A DNA stretch of 39,492 bases from an uncultured Clostridia bacterium (GTDB lineage: Bacteria; Bacillota; Clostridia; Oscillospirales; UBA644): contig CAMZEM010000007.1 in assembly GCA_947305805.1 (NCBI GenBank), forward strand, positions 1 to 39,492, read 5' to 3'. The notes beneath the pieces are model-generated. The model was not told the origin of the DNA. It worked only from the letters and a program-made list of their open reading frames with translations, and did no database searches. Each line of letters starts with the position of its first letter. The first letter of the stretch is position 1. The position numbers and the translations under genes are program-made. Shown piece by piece: positions 1-9,260 of this stretch.

Positions 1-205
1 AACCCTCTAATCGTTAAATCACCAGGAAGGCCGTTAGAGGTCTCGGACGATAAATATGACCTGGGGCACCCCGGTGGGGGCTCTATGAATCTCTAACAAC
101 CTTTTAACGGTGGAACGGCGGGGGACCTTCGCGTGCAAAAATCGCAATTCAAACAGGGTATTAAACCCTATAAACGTTAAAAGGTTATAAAGGAGTGATA
201 AGAAT

Positions 206-296
206 ATGGCTAAGGACGGAACACAAAGGGGCGGCGCTCGTCCCGGTGCAGGCCGAAAACCTATGCCACTTGTTGATAAGATCAACGCCGGTAAGG
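206..296 (+). CDS. Phage terminase small subunit (P27-like), N-terminal fragment only; homology appears to stop at the junction with rny
   Basis: SD-like aaaggagtg upstream of ATG; MAKDGTQRGGARPGAGRKPMPLVDKINAGK resembles the N-terminus of P27-family small terminases. The downstream part of the 226-aa ORF is the antisense of rny. Confidence 0.6.
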
Positions 297-997
297 GCTT
301 CGAGAGTTCTGATATTGCGTCCCTCTCTGCCGATTATACGGCCCTTCATTTCGTCGTTGGGCAGCTGAATTACGGAAACGGTTGTTTCGGAAACGTGATC
401 CGAAGCGCACTTCTGAATTGCAACGGAGAGTATCTCTTTCGCTTTCGTTTCAGCTTCGTCACGGGCTCTTGTTTCGTATTCCTTTATCATGAGAGCCTGT
501 TCGTGTTTAAGTTCGTCCTCAAGAGTGGACATAAGGTATGCTTTTGCCTGGTCTACGGTCATGCCGCTGATACGTTCGAGCACGGCGCGCTGTCCGAGTT
601 TGATATCCTCGATTTCGGCTTCTTTTGCCTCGAGGGTTTTCATCTTGTTTGCAAGTGCGGTTTCTTTATGTTCGTAAGACTCCGCGCGTTTGTCAAGCAC
701 TTCTTCTCTCTGAACGAGACGTTTTTCGAGCTTCTGCATTTCGTTGCGTCTGTCGCGAATCTCTTTTTCCGCTTCGCTTCTTGTTTTGTGAATTTCTTCT
801 TTTGCTTCGAGAAGAGCTTCTTTCTGTTTTGTGTCCGCCAGTTTAATTGCATCGTTGATTATCGATTTGGCTTTTTCTTCGGCTGAACCAATCATCGCTT
901 CACCGATTTTTTTACGGTAAGCAATACCGAGGAAGAAGCCTACCGCAAGACAAACGATTGCGACTATTATTATAATTATTACTTCAATCAAATCCAT
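275..997 (-). CDS. rny: Ribonuclease Y, N-terminal part (truncated at the junction near 275)
   Basis: N-terminal TM helix, long coiled coil, KH motif GRIIGREGRNIRTLEALTGVDLI; the sequence then diverges (NKWHRFSACT...), where RNase Y normally continues IDDTPEAV... Confidence 0.93.
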
Positions 998-1085
998 CTG
1001 CGTTACACCTCCCGGTACTAAAAATTTAGAGGATAAATCATCTTATGTAAAACTATAATATGATGGGCATAAAAACCTAAATTAT

Positions 1086-1114
1086 ATTTTACATCAAATC
1101 ACGCCGATTGTCAA
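1086..1114 (-). promoter_or_regulatory. Sigma-A-type promoter for rny
   Basis: Minus strand TTGACA - 17 nt - TAAAAT (1114..1086). Confidence 0.65.
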
Positions 1115-1224
1115 TATATTTTTTATCACTTTTTCATAAATTTCACAATATTATATAAATAGATATATTAATAGTAAAGTTTCGGCGGGTTTTCGACAAA
1201 TATACGAATTTTCGCAATTCTCTA

Positions 1225-1253
1225 TTTACAAAAAAAGAAAATAATGATAGAAT
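1225..1253 (+). promoter_or_regulatory. Sigma-A-type promoter for the pyruvate:ferredoxin oxidoreductase gene
   Basis: TTTACA - 17 nt - TAGAAT upstream of an aggagg RBS and ATG at 1310. Confidence 0.55.
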
Positions 1254-1309
1254 AAATCGGTTAAGGTTTTGCTACTTTATTAAATAATAATATTCAGGAG
1301 GCAATTTAA

Positions 1310-4300
1310 ATGGCACGCAAGAAAATTTCCATGGACGGCAACACCGCTGCCGCTCATGTGAGCTATGCGTTTACCGAAGTTGCGGCTATCTACCCGATAA
1401 CCCCTTCTTCAGTTATGGCAGAGCTGACCGACAAATGGTCCGCTGACGGACAGAAGAACATCTTCGGTGACAAAGTTAAGGTTATTGAAATGCAGTCCGA
1501 AGCAGGAGCTGCGGGCGCAGTACACGGAAGCCTTTCGGCAGGTGCTCTGACAACTACCTACACGGCTTCTCAGGGTCTTCTTCTTATGATCCCGAACATG
1601 TATAAAATCGCCGGAGAGCTTCTTCCGAACGTAATACATGTTTCGGCACGCTGCGTAGCATCGCACGCCCTCAATATTTTCGGTGACCACAGCGACGTTT
1701 ACGCCTGCCGTCAGACCGGCTACGCTATGCTCGCTTCCACCAACCCGCAGGAAGTTATGGACCTCGGCGCGGTTGCCCATCTTTCCACAATAAAGGGAAG
1801 AGTTCCGTTCATTCACTTCTTTGACGGTTTCAGAACATCCCACGAAATCCAGAAAATCGAAGCATGGGACTATGCGGATCTCGAAGAAATGGTTGACAAA
1901 GACGCTATAAAGGCGTTCAGATCACGTTCTCTCAACCCCGAGCACCCCATTCTTAAAGGTTCCGCCGAAAACGGCGACATATTCTTCCAGCACAGAGAAG
2001 CATGCAACGAGTATTACGACGCGCTTCCCGAAATCGTTGAAGAATACATGGCAAAAGTTAACGCAAAACTCGGCACAAACTATCAGCTCTTTAACTACTA
2101 CGGCGCACCCGATGCAGACAGAGTAATAATCGCGATGGGTTCTATATGCGACGTAGCGGAAGAAGTTATAGACTACATGAACGCTCACGGCGAGAAAGTC
2201 GGTCTTATTAAAGTTCGTCTTTACAGACCGTTCAAGGCTGACAGACTTGTTGCGGCTCTTCCGAAAACCGTTAAGAAGATAGCTGTTCTTGACAGAACAA
2301 AAGAGCCCGGCTCGCTTGGCGAACCTCTTTATCTTGACGTTGTTACCGCTCTTGCAACAAACGGCAGAAACGTAAAGGTTGTTGGCGGCCGTTACGGTCT
2401 CGGCTCGAAAGATACTCCTCCGGCAAGCATTTTTGCGGTTTACGAAAACCTCAAAAAGAGAGAACCGAAAAACAGCTTCACAATCGGCATCAACGACGAC
2501 GTTACAAATCTTTCGCTTAACGAAAAAGAAGCTCCCGACACCGCTCCCGAAGGCACAATCAGCTGCAAGTTCTGGGGACTCGGCGGCGACGGAACCGTTG
2601 GCGCGAACAAGAACTCCATTAAGATTATCGGCGACCATACGGATAAATTCATTCAGGCATATTTCCAGTATGACTCGAAGAAAACAGGCGGTATAACAAT
2701 TTCCCACCTCCGTTTCGGCGACAGCCGTATAAAGTCCTCCTACTATATCACAAAAGCGGACTTTGTTGCATGTCACAACCCGTCCTACATAGTTAAAGGA
2801 TACAAGATCGTCCGTGACGTTAAGCCCGGCGGAACATTCCTTCTCAACTGCCAGTGGACACCCGAAGAGGTTGAAAAGCATCTTCCCGACGAAACAAAGA
2901 AATATATTGCCGAAAACAATATTCAGTTCTATACCGTAAACGCAATAGACAAGGCTCGCGAAATCGGTATGGGCAAGAGAACCAACACGATACTTCAGTC
3001 CGCATTCTTTGCACTTGCAAAGATTATGCCGATGGAAAAAGCCGTTGAGTATATGAAACAGGCAGCTTACAAGTCCTACTCAAAGAAGGGCGAAGAAGTT
3101 GTTAACATGAACTACAAGGCAATCGACGCAGGCGTTGAAGCTATTGTTAAAGTAAACGTTCCCGAAGCATGGAAGAACATTAAAGTTAAAAACGTTAAAA
3201 CGAAGATCACGGGCGACCGCGAAGAAATCGTTGAATTCGTCAAAGATATCGTTGTTCCGGTATCCAAGATGGACGGCGACTCCCTCCCCGTATCGAAATT
3301 TGTAAGTCATGCCGACGGTTCGTTCCCGCAGGGCGCCGCTGCATTTGAAAAACGCGGTGTTGCGGTTGACGTTCCCGTTTGGATTCCCGAAAACTGTTTA
3401 CAGTGCAACCAGTGCGCGTTTGTTTGCCCGCATGCAACAATCCGTCCGTTTGCGCTCGACGAAAAAGAAGCAAAAGCAGCGCCCAAGTCTTCCAAACTCG
3501 TGCAGATGAAAGGCAAAGGATGCGAAGGATACAAGTTTACAATGGCTGTTTCTCCTCTTGACTGTATGGGTTGCGGTCTTTGCGTAGGCGTTTGCCCGTC
3601 CAAAGAAAAAGCGCTCAAGATGGTACCGCAGGAAAGCCAGTCCGCTCAGCAGGCAGCATTTGACTACTGCGTAGCAAAAGTTACGAAGAAAGAAACTCCG
3701 TTTGCAGACACGACAATCAAGGGCAGCCAGTTCAATCAGCCCCTGCTTGAATTCTCCGGCTCATGCGCAGGCTGCGCGGAAACCTCCTATGCAAGACTGA
3801 TCACACAGCTTTTCGGCGAAAGAATGTATATTTCCAACGCTACCGGCTGTTCGTCCATCTGGGGCGGCTCCGCTCCCTCCACGCCTTACACCGTAAACCG
3901 CGACAGCGGCAGAGGTCCGGCATGGGCAAACTCTCTGTTTGAAGACAACGCAGAACACGGTCTCGGTATCTGCCTCGGTCAGAAGACAATAAGAAACAGA
4001 CTTCTTGAAAAAGTAAAAAAACTCATCGAAGTTCCCTATGCAACAGCCGAAATCAAAGAAGCAGCAAACGCATGGATAGAAACATTTGACGACGGCAAAG
4101 CAAACGAAGGCGCTACAAAGAAATTTGTTGCGGCTCTCGAAGAAGACGTTCTTCCCGACTGCCCCTGCGACGCATGCACGCTCGGACGTGAAATTCTCGC
4201 GGAAAAAGACTATCTCTCCAAGAAGTCCATATGGATCTTCGGCGGCGACGGATGGGCATACGATATCGGTTTCGGCGGTCTTGACCACGTTATCGCTTCG

Positions 4301-4879
4301 GGCGAAGACGTAAACATCATGGTATTCGATACCGAGGTTTACTCCAACACCGGCGGACAGGCATCCAAAGCATCTCAGGTCGGTCAGGTAGCTCAGTTTG
4401 CAGCAGCGGGCAAAGCAATAAAGAAGAAAGATCTCGCGCAGATTGCTATGTCTTACGGCTACGTTTACGTTGCTCAGGTAGCTATGGGCTCAGATATGAA
4501 CCAGACGATGAAAGCTCTTCTCGAAGCGGAAGCTTACCACGGTCCTTCAATCGTTATCGGCTATGCACCCTGCGAAATGCACGGTGTTAAGGGCGGTATG
4601 ACAAACTGCCAGTCCGAAATGAAGAGAGCCGTTGAAGCAGGTTACTGGCAGACATTCAGATTCAATCCCGCAGCAAAAGCCGCAGGAAAGAATCCGCTTA
4701 CCGTTGACTGCAAGGCTCCCACAGGAAGCTACATCGACTTTATCAAGAGCGAAACACGTTATTCAAGTCTTGCTCTCAAATTCCCCGAAAGAGCCGAACA
4801 GCTTTTCAACGAAGCTCAGCAGCTCGCTAAGGAGAAATACGAAAATCTTATCAGACAGCAGGAATTCTTCAATAAATAA
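1310..4879 (+). CDS. nifJ: Pyruvate:ferredoxin (flavodoxin) oxidoreductase, single-chain
   Basis: 1189 aa; N-terminal YPITPSSVMAEL, two 4Fe-4S motifs (CLQCNQCAFVCPH, CMGCGLCVGVCP), TPP-binding region GGDGWAYDIGFGGLDHV and NTGGQ. Confidence 0.97.
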   Translation: MARKKISMDGNTAAAHVSYAFTEVAAIYPITPSSVMAELTDKWSADGQKNIFGDKVKVIEMQSEAGAAGAVHGSLSAGALTTTYTASQGLLLMIPNMYKIAGELLPNVIHVSARCVASHALNIFGDHSDVYACRQTGYAMLASTNPQEVMDLGAVAHLSTIKGRVPFIHFFDGFRTSHEIQKIEAWDYADLEEMVDKDAIKAFRSRSLNPEHPILKGSAENGDIFFQHREACNEYYDALPEIVEEYMAKVNAKLGTNYQLFNYYGAPDADRVIIAMGSICDVAEEVIDYMNAHGEKVGLIKVRLYRPFKADRLVAALPKTVKKIAVLDRTKEPGSLGEPLYLDVVTALATNGRNVKVVGGRYGLGSKDTPPASIFAVYENLKKREPKNSFTIGINDDVTNLSLNEKEAPDTAPEGTISCKFWGLGGDGTVGANKNSIKIIGDHTDKFIQAYFQYDSKKTGGITISHLRFGDSRIKSSYYITKADFVACHNPSYIVKGYKIVRDVKPGGTFLLNCQWTPEEVEKHLPDETKKYIAENNIQFYTVNAIDKAREIGMGKRTNTILQSAFFALAKIMPMEKAVEYMKQAAYKSYSKKGEEVVNMNYKAIDAGVEAIVKVNVPEAWKNIKVKNVKTKITGDREEIVEFVKDIVVPVSKMDGDSLPVSKFVSHADGSFPQGAAAFEKRGVAVDVPVWIPENCLQCNQCAFVCPHATIRPFALDEKEAKAAPKSSKLVQMKGKGCEGYKFTMAVSPLDCMGCGLCVGVCPSKEKALKMVPQESQSAQQAAFDYCVAKVTKKETPFADTTIKGSQFNQPLLEFSGSCAGCAETSYARLITQLFGERMYISNATGCSSIWGGSAPSTPYTVNRDSGRGPAWANSLFEDNAEHGLGICLGQKTIRNRLLEKVKKLIEVPYATAEIKEAANAWIETFDDGKANEGATKKFVAALEEDVLPDCPCDACTLGREILAEKDYLSKKSIWIFGGDGWAYDIGFGGLDHVIASGEDVNIMVFDTEVYSNTGGQASKASQVGQVAQFAAAGKAIKKKDLAQIAMSYGYVYVAQVAMGSDMNQTMKALLEAEAYHGPSIVIGYAPCEMHGVKGGMTNCQSEMKRAVEAGYWQTFRFNPAAKAAGKNPLTVDCKAPTGSYIDFIKSETRYSSLALKFPERAEQLFNEAQQLAKEKYENLIRQQEFFNK

Positions 4880-4893
4880 CCGAATTATTCTGA

Positions 4894-4927
4894 AAAAGGC
4901 GGGACTCGGTAAAGAGTTCCGCCTTTT
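4894..4927 (+). terminator. Rho-independent terminator-like hairpin after nifJ
   Basis: GGCGGGACTC ggtaaa GAGTTCCGCC followed by TTTT. Confidence 0.6.
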
Positions 4928-4944
4928 AAACGGGAAGTGAAAAT

Positions 4945-5946
4945 ATGTTTACGTTTGAAATGAAAAACGGCAGATTTACGGTACTGAATCTTACCGATAT
5001 GCAGTTAAACGAATGTCATTACGACCCCGCGTCACCCGATTACGGAAATGCGTTTGCCGTAATGGACTATACCGTAAGAGAAGTTATAAAACGGTCAAAT
5101 CCCGATTTAATAACCATTACGGGAGATATTTCAATGGCGGACCAGCCGAAGGCATATCCTGCGTTTGCGGATTATATGGACTCTTTCGGTATTCCCTGGT
5201 GTCTTGTATGGGGAAATCACGATCAGCAGGACGTAACGGAAAGAATCGATTTCGTTTATAAAGTACTGCCCTACTACCGTAAGAAGAAATACTTTTTTCA
5301 CGAAGACGGTCCGAAAGAGTTCGGGAACGGAAACTACCTTATAGAAATAAAGAACGGTGAAAAGACCGTTCACACCCTGTTTATGATGGATTCCCACAAT
5401 TGCGTATGGATTCCGGACGAACTGGGGGTAAAGCATTTTTATTACGACAAACTCACGGAAAAGCAGATAGATTGGTATAAAGAACAGGCAGAAGAAATAA
5501 AGAAAAAAGGATGCAAACACAGCTCCATACTGCTTCATATACCTATTCACGCATATCAGGATGCGGTTAACGCGGCGTTCAGACCTGACGTTGACACACT
5601 GAAAATTTCCGTTGAAGAAAGCTACGGACCCGATTGCTGGAATGCGGGATACGAAGACTCATTCGGCGTTAAATACGAGGCGGGAGATATTGCCTGCTAT
5701 CCGTATAACGACGGGGTATTTAACGCTGTGCTTGAAGAGGGAATTACGGATAACATTATCGCAGGACACGTTCATACCGATAATTTTGTTATTCCCTACA
5801 AAGGCGTACGTCTTGCGTTTGCGCTTAAAACGGGAAACGTTCATCCTTTCAGAAAGGAACTGAACGGCGGAACCGTTATATCGATAGCGGAAGACGGAAG
5901 ATCCGAAATAAGGCATGAATACGTAAACGTTGACCATCTGCTGTAA
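4945..5946 (+). CDS. Calcineurin-like metallophosphoesterase
   Basis: Motifs LNLTDMQ, TGDIS, WGNHDQQ, AGHVHTDN. Confidence 0.88.
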   Translation: MFTFEMKNGRFTVLNLTDMQLNECHYDPASPDYGNAFAVMDYTVREVIKRSNPDLITITGDISMADQPKAYPAFADYMDSFGIPWCLVWGNHDQQDVTERIDFVYKVLPYYRKKKYFFHEDGPKEFGNGNYLIEIKNGEKTVHTLFMMDSHNCVWIPDELGVKHFYYDKLTEKQIDWYKEQAEEIKKKGCKHSSILLHIPIHAYQDAVNAAFRPDVDTLKISVEESYGPDCWNAGYEDSFGVKYEAGDIACYPYNDGVFNAVLEEGITDNIIAGHVHTDNFVIPYKGVRLAFALKTGNVHPFRKELNGGTVISIAEDGRSEIRHEYVNVDHLL

Positions 5947-5968
5947 ACCGATTTTTGAAAATACGCAT

Positions 5969-5998
5969 AAAAACAGCCGGACTGAAAAAGTCCGGCTG
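5969..5998 (-). terminator. Terminator between convergent genes, stronger on the minus strand
   Basis: CAGCCGGAC tgaaaaa GTCCGGCTG; the minus strand is followed by TTTTT. Confidence 0.75.
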
Positions 5999-6016
5999 AA
6001 ATATTTATCTGAAAAA

Positions 6017-6517
6017 TTATTCCGCTTCCGCGCCTTTGTTGTGTATGCTTCTTACGGCATTCATAATTGCATTTTTAACTTCGGGGTTCTCTTCTTTCTC
6101 CATTCTCTGAATGAGCTGGAAAAGAGAACGGTTGTTTTTCATGAGCGCAAGAGAATCTGCCGCTGCTTTGCGGAATTCGGGGTCTGCGGCATCGCTGACA
6201 ACCTGAGCGATGGGGTCTACATATTTATCAACGCGAAATTCGCCGAGAATGCGCATTGTGGTGAAAATGACTTCTTTATCCTTCGAAAGAAGGCTTTTGT
6301 CTACAAGTCCGTATCTCTCGTTGAAAATCCTTTTGATAAGCTTTGCTTCAAACGGCGTTCTGCCTTCCAAAGCCTTTTCGAGCAACTCTTTTTTTCTGGA
6401 TTTTTCGGCGTTTTTCTTGTTCTTCTTAGGATCGGCTTCCTTCTTCGGAGCCTCTTTCTTAGCGCCGGTATCGGCTGCGGTTGCGTTGTTGTTTACGGAT
6501 TCGGTATTGTCTGCCAT
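6017..6517 (-). CDS. Small HEAT-repeat-like protein with Lys/Ala-rich N-terminal extension
   Basis: Amphipathic helical repeats (DPIAQVVSDAADPEFRKAAADSLALM...NPEVKNAIMNAVRSI). Confidence 0.6.
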   Translation of the reverse strand: MADNTESVNNNATAADTGAKKEAPKKEADPKKNKKNAEKSRKKELLEKALEGRTPFEAKLIKRIFNERYGLVDKSLLSKDKEVIFTTMRILGEFRVDKYVDPIAQVVSDAADPEFRKAAADSLALMKNNRSLFQLIQRMEKEENPEVKNAIMNAVRSIHNKGAEAE

Positions 6518-6728
6518 CTATATTCACCCTTTTACACTATTATATCTTATATTATATATCCCAAAGACAGATTTGTCAAGAGCTTTCTTTATATTTTTAT
6601 CGTTTTGTCGAAAAAATACAAAAAAATCGGTTTTAAGGCCCTGTCTGAGCCGAAAAATCGGCTGTCGAACAGAAAAACCCGGTTTTTAAAGAAATGTAAT
6701 GCTTTACGGCTTTACAGGCAGTTCCCGG

Positions 6729-7397
6729 TTATGCTCCCCTGAATTTTGCGCGTCTGTTCGGGCAGGTTAAGCGCGGACAGAGTTCGCAGTTTTCGTATTC
6801 AACCTCAGAGATAAATAGAACGCCCGACGTGCTCTTTGTTGGGGACATGAGAAAACTTTCCGCAAGAGTAACGCCTATTCTTTCCTTTACCTCGTCTTCT
6901 CCGCCCAGAATGGCGAAAAGCTTTTTCTGCTCGGAAATAGGCCAGAGATCAAGCGAACCGGGATTAAGAGAGGCGAGGTAGCCCGTTTTTTCGAAAATCT
7001 CGTTTTTTACCGATTCTCTGAACGGTTTTTGCGTTGAATAAAGGTAATTAAGCTTTATTGCGTCAGCAATAAATTCTTCGAGCGGGTCGCCCTTCTTTTT
7101 GAGCGACCAGTTTTCAAGCTCGGTACCGCACGTGGAGACATACGCAACGGCTTTATCGTTTCCGGCAAGCATTTTGCGGACGTAAGGATACGTTATTTCA
7201 ACGTCTCCGAGGGTAACGGTCTCGCTGTTTATTTTTACGGGAACGGTTTTTGTATAAGTTTTTGGCGCGGCTATGATTTTTGCTTCTTCGAAAAGCTCCT
7301 CCGCAATTTCCGCCTGATCGCTGTCAGGCTCAAAATGAAGGTATTTTAAAATTGCGCTGAACTGAGGATGTGTATCAAATACAATCAGGTTATCCAT
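6729..7397 (-). CDS. Stand-alone vitamin B12-dependent methionine synthase activation-domain protein
   Basis: MetH activation-domain-like sequence (AYVSTCGTELE..., SLNPGSLDLWPISEQKKLFAILGG, GVTLAESFLMSPTKSTSGV) with Cys cluster CELCPRLTC at the C-terminus. Confidence 0.82.
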   Translation of the reverse strand: MDNLIVFDTHPQFSAILKYLHFEPDSDQAEIAEELFEEAKIIAAPKTYTKTVPVKINSETVTLGDVEITYPYVRKMLAGNDKAVAYVSTCGTELENWSLKKKGDPLEEFIADAIKLNYLYSTQKPFRESVKNEIFEKTGYLASLNPGSLDLWPISEQKKLFAILGGEDEVKERIGVTLAESFLMSPTKSTSGVLFISEVEYENCELCPRLTCPNRRAKFRGA

Positions 7398-7423
7398 AAT
7401 ATGCCTCGTTTCGGAATAAAAAG

Positions 7424-8230
7424 TCAGCTGTTTTTAATATGTACGTCCATCTGCGGGAACGGAACTGTTATTCCGTTCCGGTCAAACGCTTTTTTAACGT
7501 TTTCGGTAAGGTCGAAAAAAACGGTCCAGTAGTCCTTAGACGCGCACCATGTACGGCACGTAAAATCAAGCGAACTGTCGCCGTGGTTTGAAAGGCGGAC
7601 AAACGGAGCGGGATCTTTGAGGACAAGCTCGTGTTTTTCGGCAGTTTCCGTTATTACCGATTTTACTTTTTCGATATCGTTTGAATAGTCAACTTTGAAA
7701 ACAATGTCCACGCGGCGTTTATCGAATGAGCTGAAATCTTTAAGGGTGAGGTTTGAAACTATCGAGTTGGGAACGACGACACGGCTGTTATCGATTGTTG
7801 TAAGATATGTATAGTAAACACCGATTGTTTCAACCGTGCCTGCATACGTGCCCGTATCGATAAAGTCTCCGACATGAAAAGGACGGAAGATCATAAGTAT
7901 TATTCCGCCCGCAAAGTTACTCAGGCTGCCCTGGAGACCGAGCCCTATTGCAACACCCGCAGTACCGAGAAGAGCGATTATGGAAGACATCGGAACGCCG
8001 AGTATGGCGATGCAGGTAAGAATAACTATAAGTTTAAGCACAAGTCCTATTGCGCTTGCGGCAAATCTTGCCGTATCGAGAGAAAGCTTTTTGAACGCTT
8101 TTCCGTTTCTTACAAGTTTGATAATGAGGTTGCAAAGACTCAGCCCGATTACAAGAACGAGCAGCGCACCAACGATTTTCAAACCGTATTCCACCGCAAA
8201 ATCAACAATAAAATCCAGAAACTTTTCCAT
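7424..8230 (-). CDS. Small-conductance mechanosensitive channel family protein (MscS)
   Basis: ALLGTAGVAIGLGLQGSLSNFAGGIILMIFRPFHVGDFIDTG pore/TM3 signature and beta domain VVVPNSIV. Confidence 0.95.
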   Translation of the reverse strand: MEKFLDFIVDFAVEYGLKIVGALLVLVIGLSLCNLIIKLVRNGKAFKKLSLDTARFAASAIGLVLKLIVILTCIAILGVPMSSIIALLGTAGVAIGLGLQGSLSNFAGGIILMIFRPFHVGDFIDTGTYAGTVETIGVYYTYLTTIDNSRVVVPNSIVSNLTLKDFSSFDKRRVDIVFKVDYSNDIEKVKSVITETAEKHELVLKDPAPFVRLSNHGDSSLDFTCRTWCASKDYWTVFFDLTENVKKAFDRNGITVPFPQMDVHIKNS

Positions 8231-8297
8231 CCGTCAGTCCTCCGAAAGCTATGATAACAATAAAATTATATCATACAGAATATTGATTGTCAAGAAA

Positions 8298-9137
8298 TTA
8301 TTTTTCAACGGTTTTTACGTAATAATCTGTTGTTTTTTCCGTAACGAACCCGAGCGAGCGGTAAAGGGAAACTGCGGGGTTATTATCGGAAACGACGTTT
8401 AAAAAAACGGGGGAATATCCTTTTTTATCGCAATGGTAAACGCACCGTTCAATAAGCTTTCCGCCTATCCCCTGCCCTCTGAACTCTTCGGAGACGAAAA
8501 CGTCGGATATTTCACCTTTGTGGCAGCCTGCGCCAGCGATTATTCTGCCGTCGTGTCTTAATACGAAATAGTCGTCGGCAGCCCGTGAGAGAAACGATCT
8601 TACGTTTTGCGTCGGGGCCAGCCTTGCGGGTTCGGCTCCCGTTCTTAAACGGACGGGCAAAAACGCGGCGCCCTCCGCATTCACAAAATCAAAAAACATA
8701 CTGTCGTTATACTTCTCAAATATTTCGGCGCTCTGCGGAACCTCGCCGTGAAACGTCATAAAGTCCGACGAATACTTTTTTTTCATACCGAGCTTTTCGG
8801 CAAAGGGAGCGAATTTGCCTTCTCTCTCAATACCGCAGAAAAGATTTTGTATTCCCGAATTGCACGCCTGTTTGTAAACAGACGAAAAAAGCGCCGAGCC
8901 CGCGCCCCTGAGTCTGTAAGACGGCATGACAAAGATGTGAAAAACGGCGCGCGTTCTTCCCGGAGTTATATCCGAACACGCAATTCCCGTAGGAGTTCCG
9001 AGCGAGTATGAGATATAGCCGTTTTCGGGAAAAGAATCAAGCAGAAGCGATATCTCCGTTTTTTCGGAATACGGAACGGTATCAAGCACGCGTGAAACAT
9101 CTCTTCCGAAAAAAGAATCGTATTTTATTATTTTCAA
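8298..9137 (-). CDS. GNAT-family N-acetyltransferase, possibly two GNAT-like halves
   Basis: C-terminal VFVSEEFRGQGIGGKLIERC...NPAVSLYRSLGF. The ORF track starts at 9182, but a GGAGGA lies inside that extension and a TTG at 9137 (MKIIKYDSFF) is a plausible start. Confidence 0.83.
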   Translation of the reverse strand: MKIIKYDSFFGRDVSRVLDTVPYSEKTEISLLLDSFPENGYISYSLGTPTGIACSDITPGRTRAVFHIFVMPSYRLRGAGSALFSSVYKQACNSGIQNLFCGIEREGKFAPFAEKLGMKKKYSSDFMTFHGEVPQSAEIFEKYNDSMFFDFVNAEGAAFLPVRLRTGAEPARLAPTQNVRSFLSRAADDYFVLRHDGRIIAGAGCHKGEISDVFVSEEFRGQGIGGKLIERCVYHCDKKGYSPVFLNVVSDNNPAVSLYRSLGFVTEKTTDYYVKTVEK

Positions 9138-9260
9138 ATTATAATATGGTCCTCCTTCGGCAGAAATACGGAAAAACACCAAAAAGCAAGACCGCGGACA
9201 GGCGGCGATTAAAGAAATAATCCGCCGTTATGTCAACGGTCATGCCAAAATACTTATTAA

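Noticed and set aside
206-886. 226-aa + strand ORF starting with the terminase sequence
   Set aside because: Only the first ~30 codons look like terminase; the rest is the antisense of the rny coiled-coil region (Phe/Cys-rich).
1922-2881. 319-aa minus-strand ORF inside nifJ
   Set aside because: Antisense of a clearly coding, conserved gene; composition (Cys/Phe/Arg-rich) is typical of a shadow ORF, and no RBS or family signal was seen.
6648-6663. Short hairpin agccgaaaaatcggct, similar to accgaaaaatcggt at 37827
   Set aside because: Only 5-6 bp stems with an A-rich loop; too short to claim a repeat family from two occurrences.
5930-6742. 270-aa + strand ORF over the HEAT-repeat gene
   Set aside because: Overlaps the opposite-strand HEAT-like gene and the terminator; reads as antisense sequence.
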